Shown here: in pieces, positions 1-11,290 of the stretch
How the letters are laid out: every line of letters starts with the position of its first letter
How positions within the stretch are numbered: the first letter of the stretch is position 1
DNA from: Girardia tigrina
Lineage: Eukaryota > Platyhelminthes > Tricladida > Dugesiidae
DNA length: 64,000 nt
Direction: 5' to 3'
NCBI GenBank assembly: GCA_001938485.1
Contig: MQRK01211181.1
Span: 26,033 to 90,032 of the forward strand
The notes under the pieces: model-generated
What the model saw: only the letters and a program-made list of their open reading frames with translations
The model's database searches: none
Told to the model about the DNA's origin: nothing
Made by a program: the position numbers and the translations under genes

Positions 1-130
1 TTTTGTATTTATATACAGGTGAATTGATTATTAATTAGTGACCTGAAGATGACGGTAGATCCGTCGAAATATATTGTCTTAAAATATATTTTTAAATGGA
101 TGACTTTGGTTATTTTATTTATGATATATT
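1..130 (+). repeat. PLE 3'-tail repeat, copy 1 (hammerhead-like core)
   Basis: Carries CCTGAAGATGACGG, a short loop, CCGTC, then GAAA and TTGTC. The GACGG/CCGTC pair makes a 5-bp stem. The same block recurs at about 2072-2110 and 17845-17890 on the plus strand and 53765-53800 on the minus strand. The order CTGATGA, stem, GAAA is the core of a hammerhead ribozyme, which Penelope-like elements are known to carry. Here an extra T sits before the stem and I cannot pair helix I, so self-cleavage is doubtful. The rest of the block is AT-rich. Confidence 0.45.
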
Positions 131-889
131 TTTTAATGTTTTTAAAATTTCTTTTTTTTAGATTTAGTTGAAAAATTTATATGAGTTTCCCAAAATCCTC
201 ACAATCCTCATGATCGTGATCAAGATATACGCAGGATATAGAGATTATTCATTAATTAATTATTATTAATGCAATTAGAATCGTCTTTACATCAGTCCTT
301 AATAACACTCTCGATTAATACTCTTTCTCAATTTATACTTTCTCAATTTACACGACGACATGAGATTGAACAAATAAATATAAAATTTAATTATCAAAAA
401 TATAATGATTTTTTATATTTTAAGAATATTTTTTTTATATTGCTGAATAATTTATTTAATCAAGACTCAAAAATTATAATTCTAAGCTAGAATCAGAAAC
501 GTTTTTATGGACAAATTTATTTAATTAATTATTAATTAAATAAAAATGGAAATATTAGTTGATTTTTCGAAAATAATTTGATACTTTCATCAAGATTCTC
601 ACTCATTTTCAAATTCTCTCCTTAATACTTTAACAACAATAAGAAATAAAAATTAATTAAAAATTAAACGAAAATTAATTAGAGTTTAAATGTCGTAAAA
701 TAAAGGATGATGTCGGAAAAGGAAAACAAACAAAATCATCCCAGTAATATAACAAGGGGAAAATTAATGTTTTAGATGTTTTTAAATGGGATTTCAGTTT
801 GTCTACGTTGTAATTAATTAAACAGACTTCGAATTGTTTATTTGAGGTAACTTGAAATTAAATTAAATATGTAAAAATAAAAATTTTAC
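131..889. other. AT-rich noncoding stretch
   Basis: Very AT-rich sequence with only short chance open frames. I see no domain, no terminal repeat and no RNA gene in it. Confidence 0.6.
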
Positions 890-1430
890 TTAATTAATCT
901 CACGATTTGACCTATATAACCTTAAATTGATATATGTGATAAACTTTACGTCCATCTGTTTTAAAGACGTCCTATCGGCTGTAGTATCATATTGGGAAAG
1001 GTTTAGGACCACAAAAATGGTATAATGTCTATTAACAACATAAATATGAGTTTTACAACATTTATTAATATAACAAGCGCATTCACTATTTGACATCTCT
1101 CTTGATCAATATATTTCTGAGTTCATACTAATTATTTTCAATAAATGAAAATATGTTAATAAAAATTATTAATTATAAAGAATCTAATTGGTTAAAATTA
1201 AATCTAAAAAATTTTTAAAAAAGAACATATTAAATTAATATATTAAAATTTTAAATTACATTAAAAGATAAATAATACATTCAAAAATTATTTTACATCT
1301 TTTTACTTTAAAATTAAATTAAATTATTTTTAATCAGTAGGAATCAAAGAAAATACCAATCATCCATCTGTGCAGGAGAGGCACAATCCGAATCAACATA
1401 CAACATGCACAATATCAACACACAATGTCA
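890..1430 (+). repeat. Interspersed repeat R1, copy 1 (no internal insertion)
   Basis: Aligns by eye with 14870-15078 plus 16078-16345 (plus strand) and with the minus strand of about 47255-48000. Shared landmarks are the AATCTAATTGGTTAAAATT block, a run of A/T words, ATCAGTAG, the CATCTG(T/G)G(C/T)AGGAGAG block and CACAATCC near the right end. This copy is uninterrupted near 1150-1165, where copy 2 carries a Helitron-like tandem, so it serves as an empty-site reference. No coding capacity is evident. The family is unidentified and may be a noncoding part of a larger element. Confidence 0.6.
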
Positions 1431-1739
1431 ATACAACTATTTAATTTCATTGCGAAATTTCACAACATTTGAGAAAGAGAGATAAAGTTACTTAGATAAA
1501 AGGCTTTTTTATTAAATCCACTGTCGAATTGTGGCTTGATACTTTTGTAAAGTGTCGATAGTGGTAAGTAGATTATATTATGTTCTTCAATGTCATCCAT
1601 GGGAACATGTGATTTATTTTTTTTCTTTGATCAGTTAATTGATTTTCAATTCATTGAAACACTAGAAAATTCCCTTTCACCTTCCATTCAATTATTTGAG
1701 ATTCCAAGTTTAAGAGTTATTCATGACTAATGCAATTCA

Positions 1740-1882
1740 CAGCACTCGTATATTTTAAAATTTGTTTCATAAACACAATTTCCATGATAGTCTCATTCCA
1801 TTGCCTCCAAGAAGCCCTGATCTAAATTACATAGAAAATATTTCGCATTTACTTAAACATCATTTATCTAAACTGATTATCT
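1740..1882 (+). pseudogene. Tc1-type transposase C-terminal fragment
   Basis: Translation gives PLPPRSPDLNYIENISHLLK, the Tc1 C-terminal signature (PPxSPDLNPIExxWxxLK) that carries the last catalytic acidic residue. Only about 45 residues are recognisable, so this is a short relic. The left neighbour (1431-1739) is AT-rich with no recognisable coding. The right side runs into an inverted repeat and a PLE tail. Confidence 0.65.
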
Positions 1883-2005
1883 TCATGAAAATTCTTTCAA
1901 TAAAATTGAAGAGGATGATGTGAAGCATTGTTGATCAAATCCTTTGATCCTAAAATCAATGTGCAAACACCGTCCTCTTCAACTTTATTGAAAGTATTTT
2001 CATGA
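1883..2005. repeat. Hairpin: 33-bp inverted repeat
   Basis: Arms 1883-1915 and 1973-2005 match in inverted orientation at 31 of 33 positions by eye, with a 57-nt spacer. The right arm (TTTATTGAAAGTATTTT) also occurs at about 35695-35712, so the arm belongs to a repeat family. It sits inside the PLE tail copy that follows. Confidence 0.7.
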
Positions 2006-2130
2006 TTTAAATGACATAATGATTACATAAAGATTGCTTTGATAAATAAACGCGAATTTATCATTCTTAATTCAGTCTGATGATGACGGTTGATCCGTCG
2101 AAATTAATCACAATAAATTCTGACGATCAT
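1935..2130 (+). repeat. PLE 3'-tail repeat, copy 2 (hammerhead-like core)
   Basis: Contains TTTGATCCTAAAATCAATGT, also found diverged near 35670 and on the minus strand near 53930. It ends in CTGATGATGACGG, TTGAT, CCGTC, GAAA at about 2077-2104. This is the best-preserved hammerhead-like core in the window: CTGATGA, a 5-bp stem and GAAA are all present. Helix I is not evident. Confidence 0.5.
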
Positions 2131-2749
2131 TTATTGATTTTTAAAAATAATTTGTCTTCATTTCGTAAATATTTATATTATCTTAACCTAAATATTTTTT
2201 ATGAACATGTTCTAAATGCTTCAGAAACCATTTAAACCAAAAATGGTTATCTTGGTAGTTATTAATAGTATATACCATTAAGACTCTGATAAATAAACAT
2301 TTCAATTATACAAAAATACACTATTGAATGTGTTGAAAATTAAAAAAAAACATATTGTCTAATGCATAAAAACAATAAAACAAGTTCCATTGTCTTTCCT
2401 CATTCATTAATTATTCTCTCTCTTTCACACGTAAATCCAACTTTATTTACAAACAAAAACAATCAATTACGGTTACTCTGAAACATTTGTTTCATCATAA
2501 ATATTCCTCATTTATAATAACTACAAATAAAAATTTCATTTGAAAACATTTCTAAAAAGGTTACAGCTCTAACTACAATAAAATATAAATTATTTTTTAA
2601 TAAAAAAAATTTCGCAAAAACCATTTTAAGTAATTATATTTATCGAATTCAAATTGTAACAGGTTTATATCATGATTTTTTATTTTCAGTAGTTGCCTTA
2701 GCCACGAAACTGTCTTTTATTTTTACTTAAATATTGAGGCAGAGATAAA
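2131..2749. other. AT-rich noncoding stretch
   Basis: No recognisable coding, RNA or repeat signal. It borders the inverted-repeat element that starts near 2750. Confidence 0.5.
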
Positions 2750-3485
2750 CAGCGGTATACAAGAAAAGAAGTTTTAGCAAATGCTACCTAGTAAATACTA
2801 GTGCTGGGAAATGCTAAGATTCTTATATAAGAAAAGAATCTAGCCCTAGTATTGACTATCTAGCAATCACTTAAGCGTTGCAATGGCTCTTGACCAATCA
2901 AATATGCTTTTAAATTATTTAATTTTTAGCAACCTTTTTTTCCTTTGGTATTCCTTAAATGACAACATTGTTAATAAAAGTATTTTATAAAATTTGAATT
3001 TTATTAATTTTAAATAAAAATAAACTAGCTCTTTGAATTTTATGAAAAGGCTAGTTTTTATTTTAATAAACTTTGCATTTTAAATGTAATTAAAATAATA
3101 AATTTAAAAATGAAATATTATCGTGATAATCTTTAAATTCAATTGACACTTTGTCATGCAAATTTCTTGGGGCCCCTCATTTGATTTTAGGAAATTATTT
3201 GTAATTAAATCACATTTTCTAACTTCTCATTTCTTCAATATGAAAAATATTTAAAATCAAAGCATTCAAGAAATTCATCCTTTTGGTTACATGATTCATC
3301 TAGATAGCTTCAGAACTATGTAGCATTCAGCCTAGCATTTGCTAGATTAAATGTTAGCATTTTCTACATATTTTTTACTCATTTTCTTATCTTGCATAGG
3401 AATTGACCCCCAGCAATTGCTACTAGCATTTACTACCTAGCAAATGCCTTAAATTTAGGGTATTTTCTTTTCCTGTATCCCGCTG
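2750..3485. mobile_element. MITE-like element with long inverted repeats
   Basis: The left end reads CAGCGGTATACAAGAAAAG (2750 on) and the right end, reverse-complemented, reads CAGCGGGATACAGGAAAAG (ending at 3485). Similarity continues inward for roughly 100 bp through words such as GCAAATGCTA and TAGTAAATACTAGT. The element is about 736 bp and has no coding capacity. I cannot identify a clean target-site duplication, so the superfamily is unassigned. Confidence 0.6.
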
Positions 3486-3699
3486 AAAGATAGTCAACTA
3501 AGCCATGACTAAGTGAACACCCTTCTAGTTTTCGAGACTCAAACCTCATACAATTGTAATCCTTTTTCGGACTGCTATTGTTTTATTTTGGACAACAGGA
3601 ATTCTAATGCAATATCAGCTGTAATTAAATTTACGTTTCGTCAACAATATTCTTCTATAATAAGGTAGAGTATTCAATTAATAAATTTCATTCAAATAA

Positions 3700-4460
3700 T
3701 CCACTCGGTGTCCGCTTGTGCTAATCCTGATCAGCCCAACGAGATACAACAACAACAATTACCATTCTAAAAAGTTGTACAAAACGAAGGGGTGGCTAAT
3801 CAGGCACCTCTACTATGATCATAAATTGGAGGAGACAGAAGAAATTGTAGAACCGACAATGACACCAGCGTAAACCAGTACAACAAATAACACAGAAGAA
3901 AGAAAAAAATGTAGAAAACCTCAACATTCCAGGCGACCAGATTCCATCCGTGACGGACCCCCGACTATCTCGACGGCGGTGGAGGAAACGATAGATACTG
4001 GAGAAACACATCTGACTTTTAGGATTGCAGATTTAAATGCAAGGGGAGAGTTCAGATGTCCCTTTCGCAGCTGTACGAAGTCCACGAATACAGCCAAAGG
4101 TATGCAGAACCATGGATATACAACCCATGGATGGTCGTTTCTCACAGGGAAGCCGAAAAGATCTATCCGACCCATTAGGAGGCCTATCGGGGGGCTGCTA
4201 GTGATTCTTTAGTTTGGGTGGACCCTCTAAAGAGCCTAGAGGCTCAATAACATTCGAAAGAGATAGGAGGCCCGCATCGGGGAGACAAATCGTCATCTCA
4301 AAACCAAAATTAGTGAGCACTTGCAAAATAGTCGATCAAGTAAGGTTCTTGATCATTGGTTATGTTGTAAGGATAGAACCTCATCCATTTCAAAAGATGA
4401 GTTTTCTGTTCTACGAAAGGGATTTGATTCATATTACGAACGATAGCTATATTATATTAA
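3700..4460 (+). mobile_element. PLE endonuclease relic with zinc-finger cassette, copy A
   Basis: A block at about 3760-4310 matches 11285-11825 closely. It encodes a CCHH-type zinc-finger segment and runs straight into a Penelope-type GIY-YIG endonuclease fragment (about 4290-4450: GETNRHLKTKISEH, then FSVLRKGFDSYYER). The unit is broken. The N-terminal half of the GIY-YIG domain is not recognisable on the left here, but it is in copy B. The unit may be a mosaic of two elements that spread together. Confidence 0.55.
3979..4212 (+). pseudogene. Zinc-finger fragment of a retroelement ORF (copy A)
   Basis: The frame contains FRCPFRSC, then GMQNHGYTTHGWSF. This Cys-x4-Cys...His-x4-His pattern followed by HGWS resembles the N-terminal nucleic-acid-binding fingers of R2/NeSL-type LINEs. 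The upstream frame is rich in Ser, Thr, Asn and Arg. A paralogue lies at 11521-11748. No host gene is implied. The family call is an inference from motif style only. Confidence 0.45.
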
Positions 4461-5521
4461 TAGTTGTATTTGTTTTAGCGTGCTAGTTTCGAGTGTCATT
4501 GGTTTTTTGTTGATGATTTAAAGAAAGATTTGCGGTTCTTCAATTAACGCAATAAAAATACAACATTTTCGAAATTATCGCGTTTTCAATTTAAAAAGTT
4601 AAATTTGAAATATTATTTAAACAAAAAAGAAATTTAGAAAATATTCTAACGTGTTTTTATCACGAATAAATAATTTCAAAATTGTCTTTGAAAATTTGTT
4701 ATTTGGCTTTTGGCTTTAAATTGTGGAATTTCAGTCGTTGTATGACTATGATAGAAACACAACAGCCTCCCTAGCTGTCCATTTGTTTTATAAGTCTTGT
4801 TACGTTATATACATTTGAAAAGTTATGCGTCTTTTTCGGTTTACATCAACGTTGTTCTTTCTGTTCACGCGGGATATGCCCCCGCTTTATGGTCTTTCCT
4901 GATATGTCTATTTAGCTACATGTTCTCGGTAAAATCATTTTAGAATGCCTGTTTTGGAAATTGTAGAATATTCTGTCTCTCATTTACTAGTTTCGGTGAA
5001 TCAGTTTTTGTTCGATAGAACAGGAATAATATGATTTTCGTACTATAAAACTTTTCATTATCGTCATAGAAATCACTCAACATTTAAGTAACAGTCTTAA
5101 GATTTAAATGATGATAAAAAGAAACAACCAAATATAATAAATATAAACTTCTAATAAAGTAAATTAAAATATATGAAATTTCCATAAAATTGCAGTAAAA
5201 TTAAAATGTTTGTAATTACAAATTTTCAATGGTAAAAAATGATATTTACAATCTCCAGATAAATTGTGATAATTTTTTTCTGAAGTTCAAATGAAATATA
5301 ATATTTTTTATCTTTTTATATTACGCACAAAAAACTTTTTTCTTTATGTTTGAATCTCCTGAAAAGTTAAAACATTTTTTCAAAGGAAATTCTCTGAACA
5401 TTTTTTGCTGTATAGAATACCGTTCTACACACAAATATTATTGTAAGGATGACTAATTATAAACAATCTATATTATATTAAATACATATTGATATTTATA
5501 TTTAAAAAGATTCAGCACATA
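4461..5521. other. Noncoding stretch, nothing recognised
   Basis: AT-rich sequence. About 4790-5000 is slightly less AT-rich but has no recognisable protein or RNA. Confidence 0.5.
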
Positions 5522-5719
5522 TCATTGAACTCCGTTATTTGCTAACATATTACGAGGTTCTTCAGCCTCTTGATCTGAGTCACTGCTAATTTCGTCATCG
5601 GAATTAAGTACTTCCACAACATCAACACCCTCATCAATATCATCACCACTATCTTCACCAGAATCATCCTAGTTTATATTATTCAACCGTTGAAGAATCT
5701 CAAATATTTTGCTTGACAT
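5522..5719 (-). pseudogene. Acidic N-terminal fragment, possibly piggyBac transposase
   Basis: The minus frame starts at an ATG with MSSKIFEILQRLNNIN, has one in-frame TAG, then continues as an acidic run (DDSGEDSGDDIDEG ... DDEISSDSDQEAEEPR) to a TGA. Acidic N-termini of this kind precede the DDE domain in piggyBac transposases, but no DDE domain follows. The call rests on composition and is tentative. A piggyBac-type MITE exists at 43.7 kb. Confidence 0.3.
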
Positions 5720-7165
5720 GCCTTAAATTAAATGAAATTCACGATTGCCGTATTAAATATTCAATTTAAACCTTTTTTTGTCAAAAAGGTCTATCATAAA
5801 TTAAAAGTTTTTTATCTTGAAACCTATGTATTTATAACAATTGAAAAATTTACATTATTCAGATTTTTACAAGTCTACAAACAGAAGCACTCACCTCGTT
5901 TTTATAAATGTTAACTTGAACTGATCATTGTATTCATAATGAATAAAAAAAATATATTTGAAAATCATTTATTGCTGAATAATTTTAATTCTGAGATAAA
6001 ATAATATAATAAATAATATTACTCCGACAGCAGCAATATATAATATAAGCATTAGAAAAAGAGGTAAAAATGACCCTACAATCTTTATAGGTAGTTTTTC
6101 TAGTGTTAAATTAGTTTCAAAAAGTAAGAATCAAAATATTAATTAGTTATCTTAAAAGAGAAACACAAAATCAACATACAACATTCGAACAGAGAATATC
6201 GAACATTCCAAACATTCTCACCTAGTGTATTATTGATTTCGATTAAAAAATATTCTTTTTAGTCTAAACTCGTGACTTGTAAGTTAGCTTGTAACTGGAC
6301 GGTTCAGTATCCATGGATTTTTGGGTCTGGATCCGTAACTTATTGTACTCACCTCCAGTTTTATCGCAGCATTGATGATTTATTGTCTTTTCATAAAATT
6401 GAAACAGTAGAAAATCTTACACTTGAGTAGTCATGGGTTAATAGTTCTCTCAGCCTTCATTTCTTTATGTTTATGAAAAAGAATTTAGAAAAATTGATCT
6501 GTTGTATAAAAATACTGTCATTGGTGATAGAAGGGGTTCAATGTTGACAAAATTAGAGTCGACGGGGGCTCAAAGAAAGAAGCCATTAAAGGTTACATAA
6601 ATGTTTCAACTCAAGAGATCTTACATTACTGAAAAGAAAACATTATATTATAAAGATAAATTAAATTATTTTAAACGAAGAATTTAATTTTTTTGAAAAA
6701 AGAAAAACAGCAAAAAGTTAATTAATTTTGATCACATTAAAATAAAATTGAAGCCATGAAGAACGTTGAGGAGAATACGTCTTGATGTAGATTTTAGTAC
6801 TTCGAACACAAATAATGAGTATCCCATATACAATTTAACATCATATTTAATAAATAATTAATAATTCATTTAATGACAAAACAATTATGCAACATTTATT
6901 TAATGGACGGATATTTATCAGTCTAAACAATGGCAATGATAATTGTTGTTCCGTTTTTTACCTCTGTAGCTTTTCTTTTGTTTATGTGATGGTAAAACAA
7001 TGTTTATATATGTTACTATAGACGTTAGACAACGTTGTCTCCTTTTCTATATAATCTGTTGGAAAAAATAATTAATTCCATCAGAAAATATAATAACATT
7101 AATAGTCCAAATTTTTCATCCAACAAATATCTAAACAAGTTTGATTTTCTAACTTCATTATGTTA
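5720..7165. other. Noncoding stretch with a possible R1 fragment
   Basis: About 6100-6230 weakly resembles the right end of R1 (AATCAACATACAACAT). Otherwise the stretch is AT-rich with no recognised feature. Confidence 0.35.
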
Positions 7166-7415
7166 TTGGGTTGAGGAATAAGTTCCTGCCGTTTTTTGAA
7201 AAATTAAAATTCTATTTTTTCACAAAAAAGTTACTAGAAATTAATCACAAATATAATCTCCGCCATTGTTCACGACTTCTTTCCAACGTTCAACGAGTTT
7301 TTCAAAGCCTCTTTTGTAGAAATCGCCCGGTCTTGACTCAAAAATTGATTGAAATCGATTGACTAAAAATTGATTAAAAATTCAAAAAACGGCGGGAACT
7401 TATTCCTCAACCTAA
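7166..7415 (-). mobile_element. Internally deleted mariner (mini-mariner)
   Basis: Terminal inverted repeats are nearly identical: left TTGGGTTGAGGAATAAGTTC and right, reverse-complemented, TTAGGTTGAGGAATAAGTTC, continuing through CGCCGTTTTTTGAA. A TA flanks each side (7164-7165 and 7416-7417), the mariner target-site duplication. The interior minus strand encodes FYKRGFEKLVERWKEVVNN followed by GGDYICD and a stop, the extreme C-terminus of an animal mariner transposase. So 250 bp retain both ends and the last ~35 codons. It is a non-autonomous deletion derivative that could be mobilised only by a relative. Confidence 0.9.
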
Positions 7416-9147
7416 TAGCATTTTTATGTTGAAGACAATACGTTTAGACTTTATAATGAAAGCCCTTTAATATTTCCCTTATAAGTCGTGATTGTGTGGT
7501 TAAAACCCCAAGTCATTTTGCTGGAACAACTGTTATGAGGTATTGTTATTGAATGTAGAACTTTGTTTTTCAACACTTTGAAGACCGCATAAATAAAACT
7601 AGGGGTTAAATAATGTCTATCTTAAATTATTGCACTCTTTAAAATATTTAAAAAATAATAAACGTAATTTACAATAAAATGCCGGTCTGTATGTGAGAAA
7701 TACGATTTTACAATGTGCTGTTCAGAATGTTAATTATAAGTCCCATGAAACTTTGTTTTGATTGAATAAAATCGTTTGGAATACGAATGTTGAGTTGGGT
7801 ATTCCCTAAACAACCTCAATTCATAAACTTTTAAATCAAACTATATGCGAGGAATATTTTCAAATGATGTTTATTGTATATTGTGTTTGGTATGTTGTTT
7901 GTAGATTTGTGTTTCTGCACCCACATGGTAGATTGATTTTTTAATATTTTGAACCGTCGGATTATTCGAAAAAAATGAAATGTAAATAACTACTTTAGAA
8001 TTAAATTAATATATTTTAATCAATAAATTTATAATAATATTTTAATCAAAATATTTAAAAACGATTTGAAAGGTTTTTTTAAATATTTTAATACCCGATC
8101 GTAACGTAAAGATTAATTTAATATTAAATAAAGAATTAAAATGAATTAAAATAGTTGAGAAAATAATTTTTAAATATTTCCGTAAGGAATGATAATTTAA
8201 ATTTATTCGAAAAACTGGAGGTTTAGAAATAGAATTTTACTTTAAAAGCCGATTCTACTTGTGATGTCAATAAAAGTATTGGAAATCATGTAAGTGTTCT
8301 TAATACTATCAATTTGTCAAGAGTCTTCTGACAATAAATAAATTATGATAACAACAATTTAACGTATAATTCTTCATTTACATTGTAGAGTCCCTTAATA
8401 GTTTGAAACTTGCTGTTATCCATTTAAAATAAAACGACTAATTCCGGTTCTAAGATTTATTAATTATCCCAAAATATCATCAATCTCGAGTATTTAATGT
8501 GGAAAATAGTGATATTATAATGACTCACATTTTCAAAGCCTTTTCATTGGTTTACGCCATCAAACACACACATACTATCAACATACATTCTATATCAGAT
8601 GATTAAATCATATTATTGTATCATCACAACAGACGTTACATAATCAATTTAATCAGTAAGACACCATAATTATTACATACTTATTCTTAATTATTTTTGT
8701 TAATAACACTCAATAATTATTACATAACTATTCCCACTTATACTTACATTTGAGAATAATGCAGAGAATTAAGTCGAAATTTAATCAATAATTATTTTTG
8801 TAAAAATCTTTGTGACTTTTATTTTTTTTCATTTATGTATCAAAATCAATTTACTTTTTCTTATTATTTTATCTAATTATTTTATGACATTTTATATCTT
8901 CTTGCTGTATCTACTTTTTGTTCCATTTAGTCCAAGGTAAAATGAAGAAAGATTTTTTTATAATATGAATATAAAATTTTATATTATAATTATTATAATA
9001 ACTTTGCATAATAATATAATGTATATATAACACTTATTCAGGAACGAAAGATTCGGAATATCTTATAATTAATTTATTCATATATATTCTTTATTATACG
9101 ATTTCAAGAGAAACAATTAAAATAATAGAATTATTAAAAATTAATTA
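7416..9147. other. AT-rich noncoding stretch
   Basis: No recognisable coding or structured feature. Confidence 0.5.
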
Positions 9148-9565
9148 CCATGTTTTATGGTTATAAGGTACCACTGCTTACTTAAATTATTATTATAAAT
9201 TTTTATTATTTTAAATTATTATTAATTTTTTTTATTTATTAAATTTTTTTGGACCCTGAAATTTTATGTTTTTTTTTCTTAGGTGCCACTTTCTTCTAAG
9301 GTGCCATCTTATTATATGTTTTTATACTTTTTTTAAATTTTTTAATAAATTATTTTATAATGTTTTTAATAATGTTTTTTTATGCTTTTTTTAAAAATTT
9401 TATTTATTTATTTTTAATTTTCTAAAATTTTATTTTAAATTTTTGTTTCGTTTTACTAAAGTGCCACTTTTAAATAAGGTTCCACTGTTTACTAAGGTGC
9501 TTTCGGGGTAACATTTTGTCTTTTAAAATCTACTAAGGTGCCACCATATAACCATAAAACAGGGT
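9148..9565. mobile_element. MITE with internal GGTGCCAC repeats
   Basis: The ends form an inverted repeat: left CCATGTTTTATGGTTATA, right reverse-complemented CCCTGTTTTATGGTTATA, each next to TA. Inside, TAAGGTGCCAC or close variants occur at about 9160, 9270, 9297, 9460, 9495 and 9532. The spacer is extremely T-rich. There is no coding capacity. The TA flank suggests a Tc1/mariner-type MITE, but the superfamily is uncertain. Confidence 0.6.
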
Positions 9566-10734
9566 ATGTTGATTCTTTAATTGCATATCCATTAAAAAGA
9601 AAGAAATTTTGATCTTATTTTTTTCTGAATCATAATATTTATTCTATATTTAATATTGTATTATTTCTTATTATTTTTTATTTAGCTTTAATTTTTCATT
9701 TTCATTGAGAAATTTAATAATTAAATAATTATAAAATTACGGACCGAAATCATAGAAAAATGTTGAAGTATTATTAAATTGTAAGAAATTAGAGAGAAAA
9801 GGATAAGAAAATTTTTTAAAAAGTATAATTTTAGTAAATCAAAACAAAAAATATAAATAAAATATAAATTTAAGTAAAATAAAGCTGTAAATATAACTGA
9901 AATGGAAATTTTGTTTAAATTTATTTATATAAAAAAACCTTTTTTAATTTGGAAGAATATATAAATATAATTAATAATTATTTTTTGATTTTTTACAAAA
10001 AAAACAACTAAATTTATTAATTTAATAATATTATATAAAAAGCTAATTATAAAATATCAAAAAAATAGAAAATCATTTGTTAAATCAGATTTAATTAATT
10101 TCAAAAAATATTTCCAATTAATTATGTTCGTCATAAAATAAAAGAAGAAATTTTATATCCACTTCTTTCAATTTGCGAAATATTTATTCTTGTTTTATTT
10201 AATTAAAATGGAAATTTTTATTATTAGATGAAACAGTAATTCGATAAATTCTCATATATTCTCAAGCTGATAAATTTAGAAAAAAATCAGTAAATTATTA
10301 ATATTTTTATTTATTTTTTTGATGAATATTTTATTTCACTTAATTAATAACATTTTGAATTATGATAGATGGGGTCTCCTTAAATTTGGTATTCATTAAA
10401 TTAATTAAAAAAATCATCTTTCGTAAAATTAATTTATTTTATGCCTAAAACTAATGATCATTATTTTGAGACCAATGTCGGGTTCATTAATAACTTGATT
10501 AGTTTCTATCATAATTATTCTTTACAACAGGATTAGTATAACGATGTCATTTTTTGTATAAGGGTAATGCAAAAGTCCCTTCCAAGGAGCAAAATAACAA
10601 AGCCAATTGAAATTTTTTTGAACCTTTGAATTTTATATTGTTTAAATCTTTAATACAAGGTAACATTTCCAAAATATAATTAGACTTCCCAAAAAAATGC
10701 TGAGTAACCCTTACCTAATTGGGGTGAATAAAAT
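9566..10734. other. Extremely AT-rich noncoding stretch
   Basis: No recognisable coding or RNA signal. Confidence 0.5.
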
Positions 10735-11290
10735 GACCTGATGATGGGATTGTTATCCCGAAACGAGTTGTCTTCTTTTAAAACATGTATTAGCGAGGTA
10801 TAAAAATAAGATGACAATTATGAAAGTATGGAACGATGGAATAAACATATCGTTTTCTCAAACGGTAATAGATAGATGTCATTGGTTTGTTTTCGAGAAT
10901 GGAATTGACTGATTAAAGAATATTTGAACCATGTTCTGCGATTTTAAAATTATCCAGAAAGACATCAGATAATGTCTATACACGATACCACAACATTGAG
11001 GTTATATTGAACAAACTATGTTCTCTAACAGGGGTTAAGAAAGGAACAAAGGAAGAAAACATTAATGAGTACAAAAAATAATCAGAATACTATATTCTAA
11101 TGGTTTTAAAGCATTTAGAAAAGTTTTTTCGAGAATACTGGTAGTGTTAAAGTGGTTTCAATGACATCCAAAGTTCAAAGCTTCATCTCGAATAAATCGG
11201 AAACGATTTCTGTAATGCAAGCTAATCTGTTTTATAAATAGAATTGTCACAAATGTAAAAACTCGTACATTGACATTAACAATTACCATT
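10735..11290 (+). mobile_element. Penelope-like element relic (left part)
   Basis: At 10738-10775, CTGATGAT is followed by a perfect 5-bp stem (GGGAT, TGTT, ATCCC) and GAAAC, a hammerhead-like PLE motif. The right part (about 11220-11285) reads like the start of the PLE GIY-YIG endonuclease: it matches 34080-34130 at DNA level around GTCACAA(G/A)TGT and GTACATTG. The element is broken, and the zinc-finger cassette follows immediately at 11285. Confidence 0.5.

Noticed and set aside
890-1096. 68-codon minus-strand frame
   Set aside because: It lies inside the noncoding R1 repeat. Copies 2 and 3 do not preserve the frame.
3796-4175. Minus-strand frames opposite the zinc-finger cassette (also 11357-11661)
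   Set aside because: They recur only because the cassette itself is duplicated. The Cys/His motif and the junction to the endonuclease are on the plus strand.
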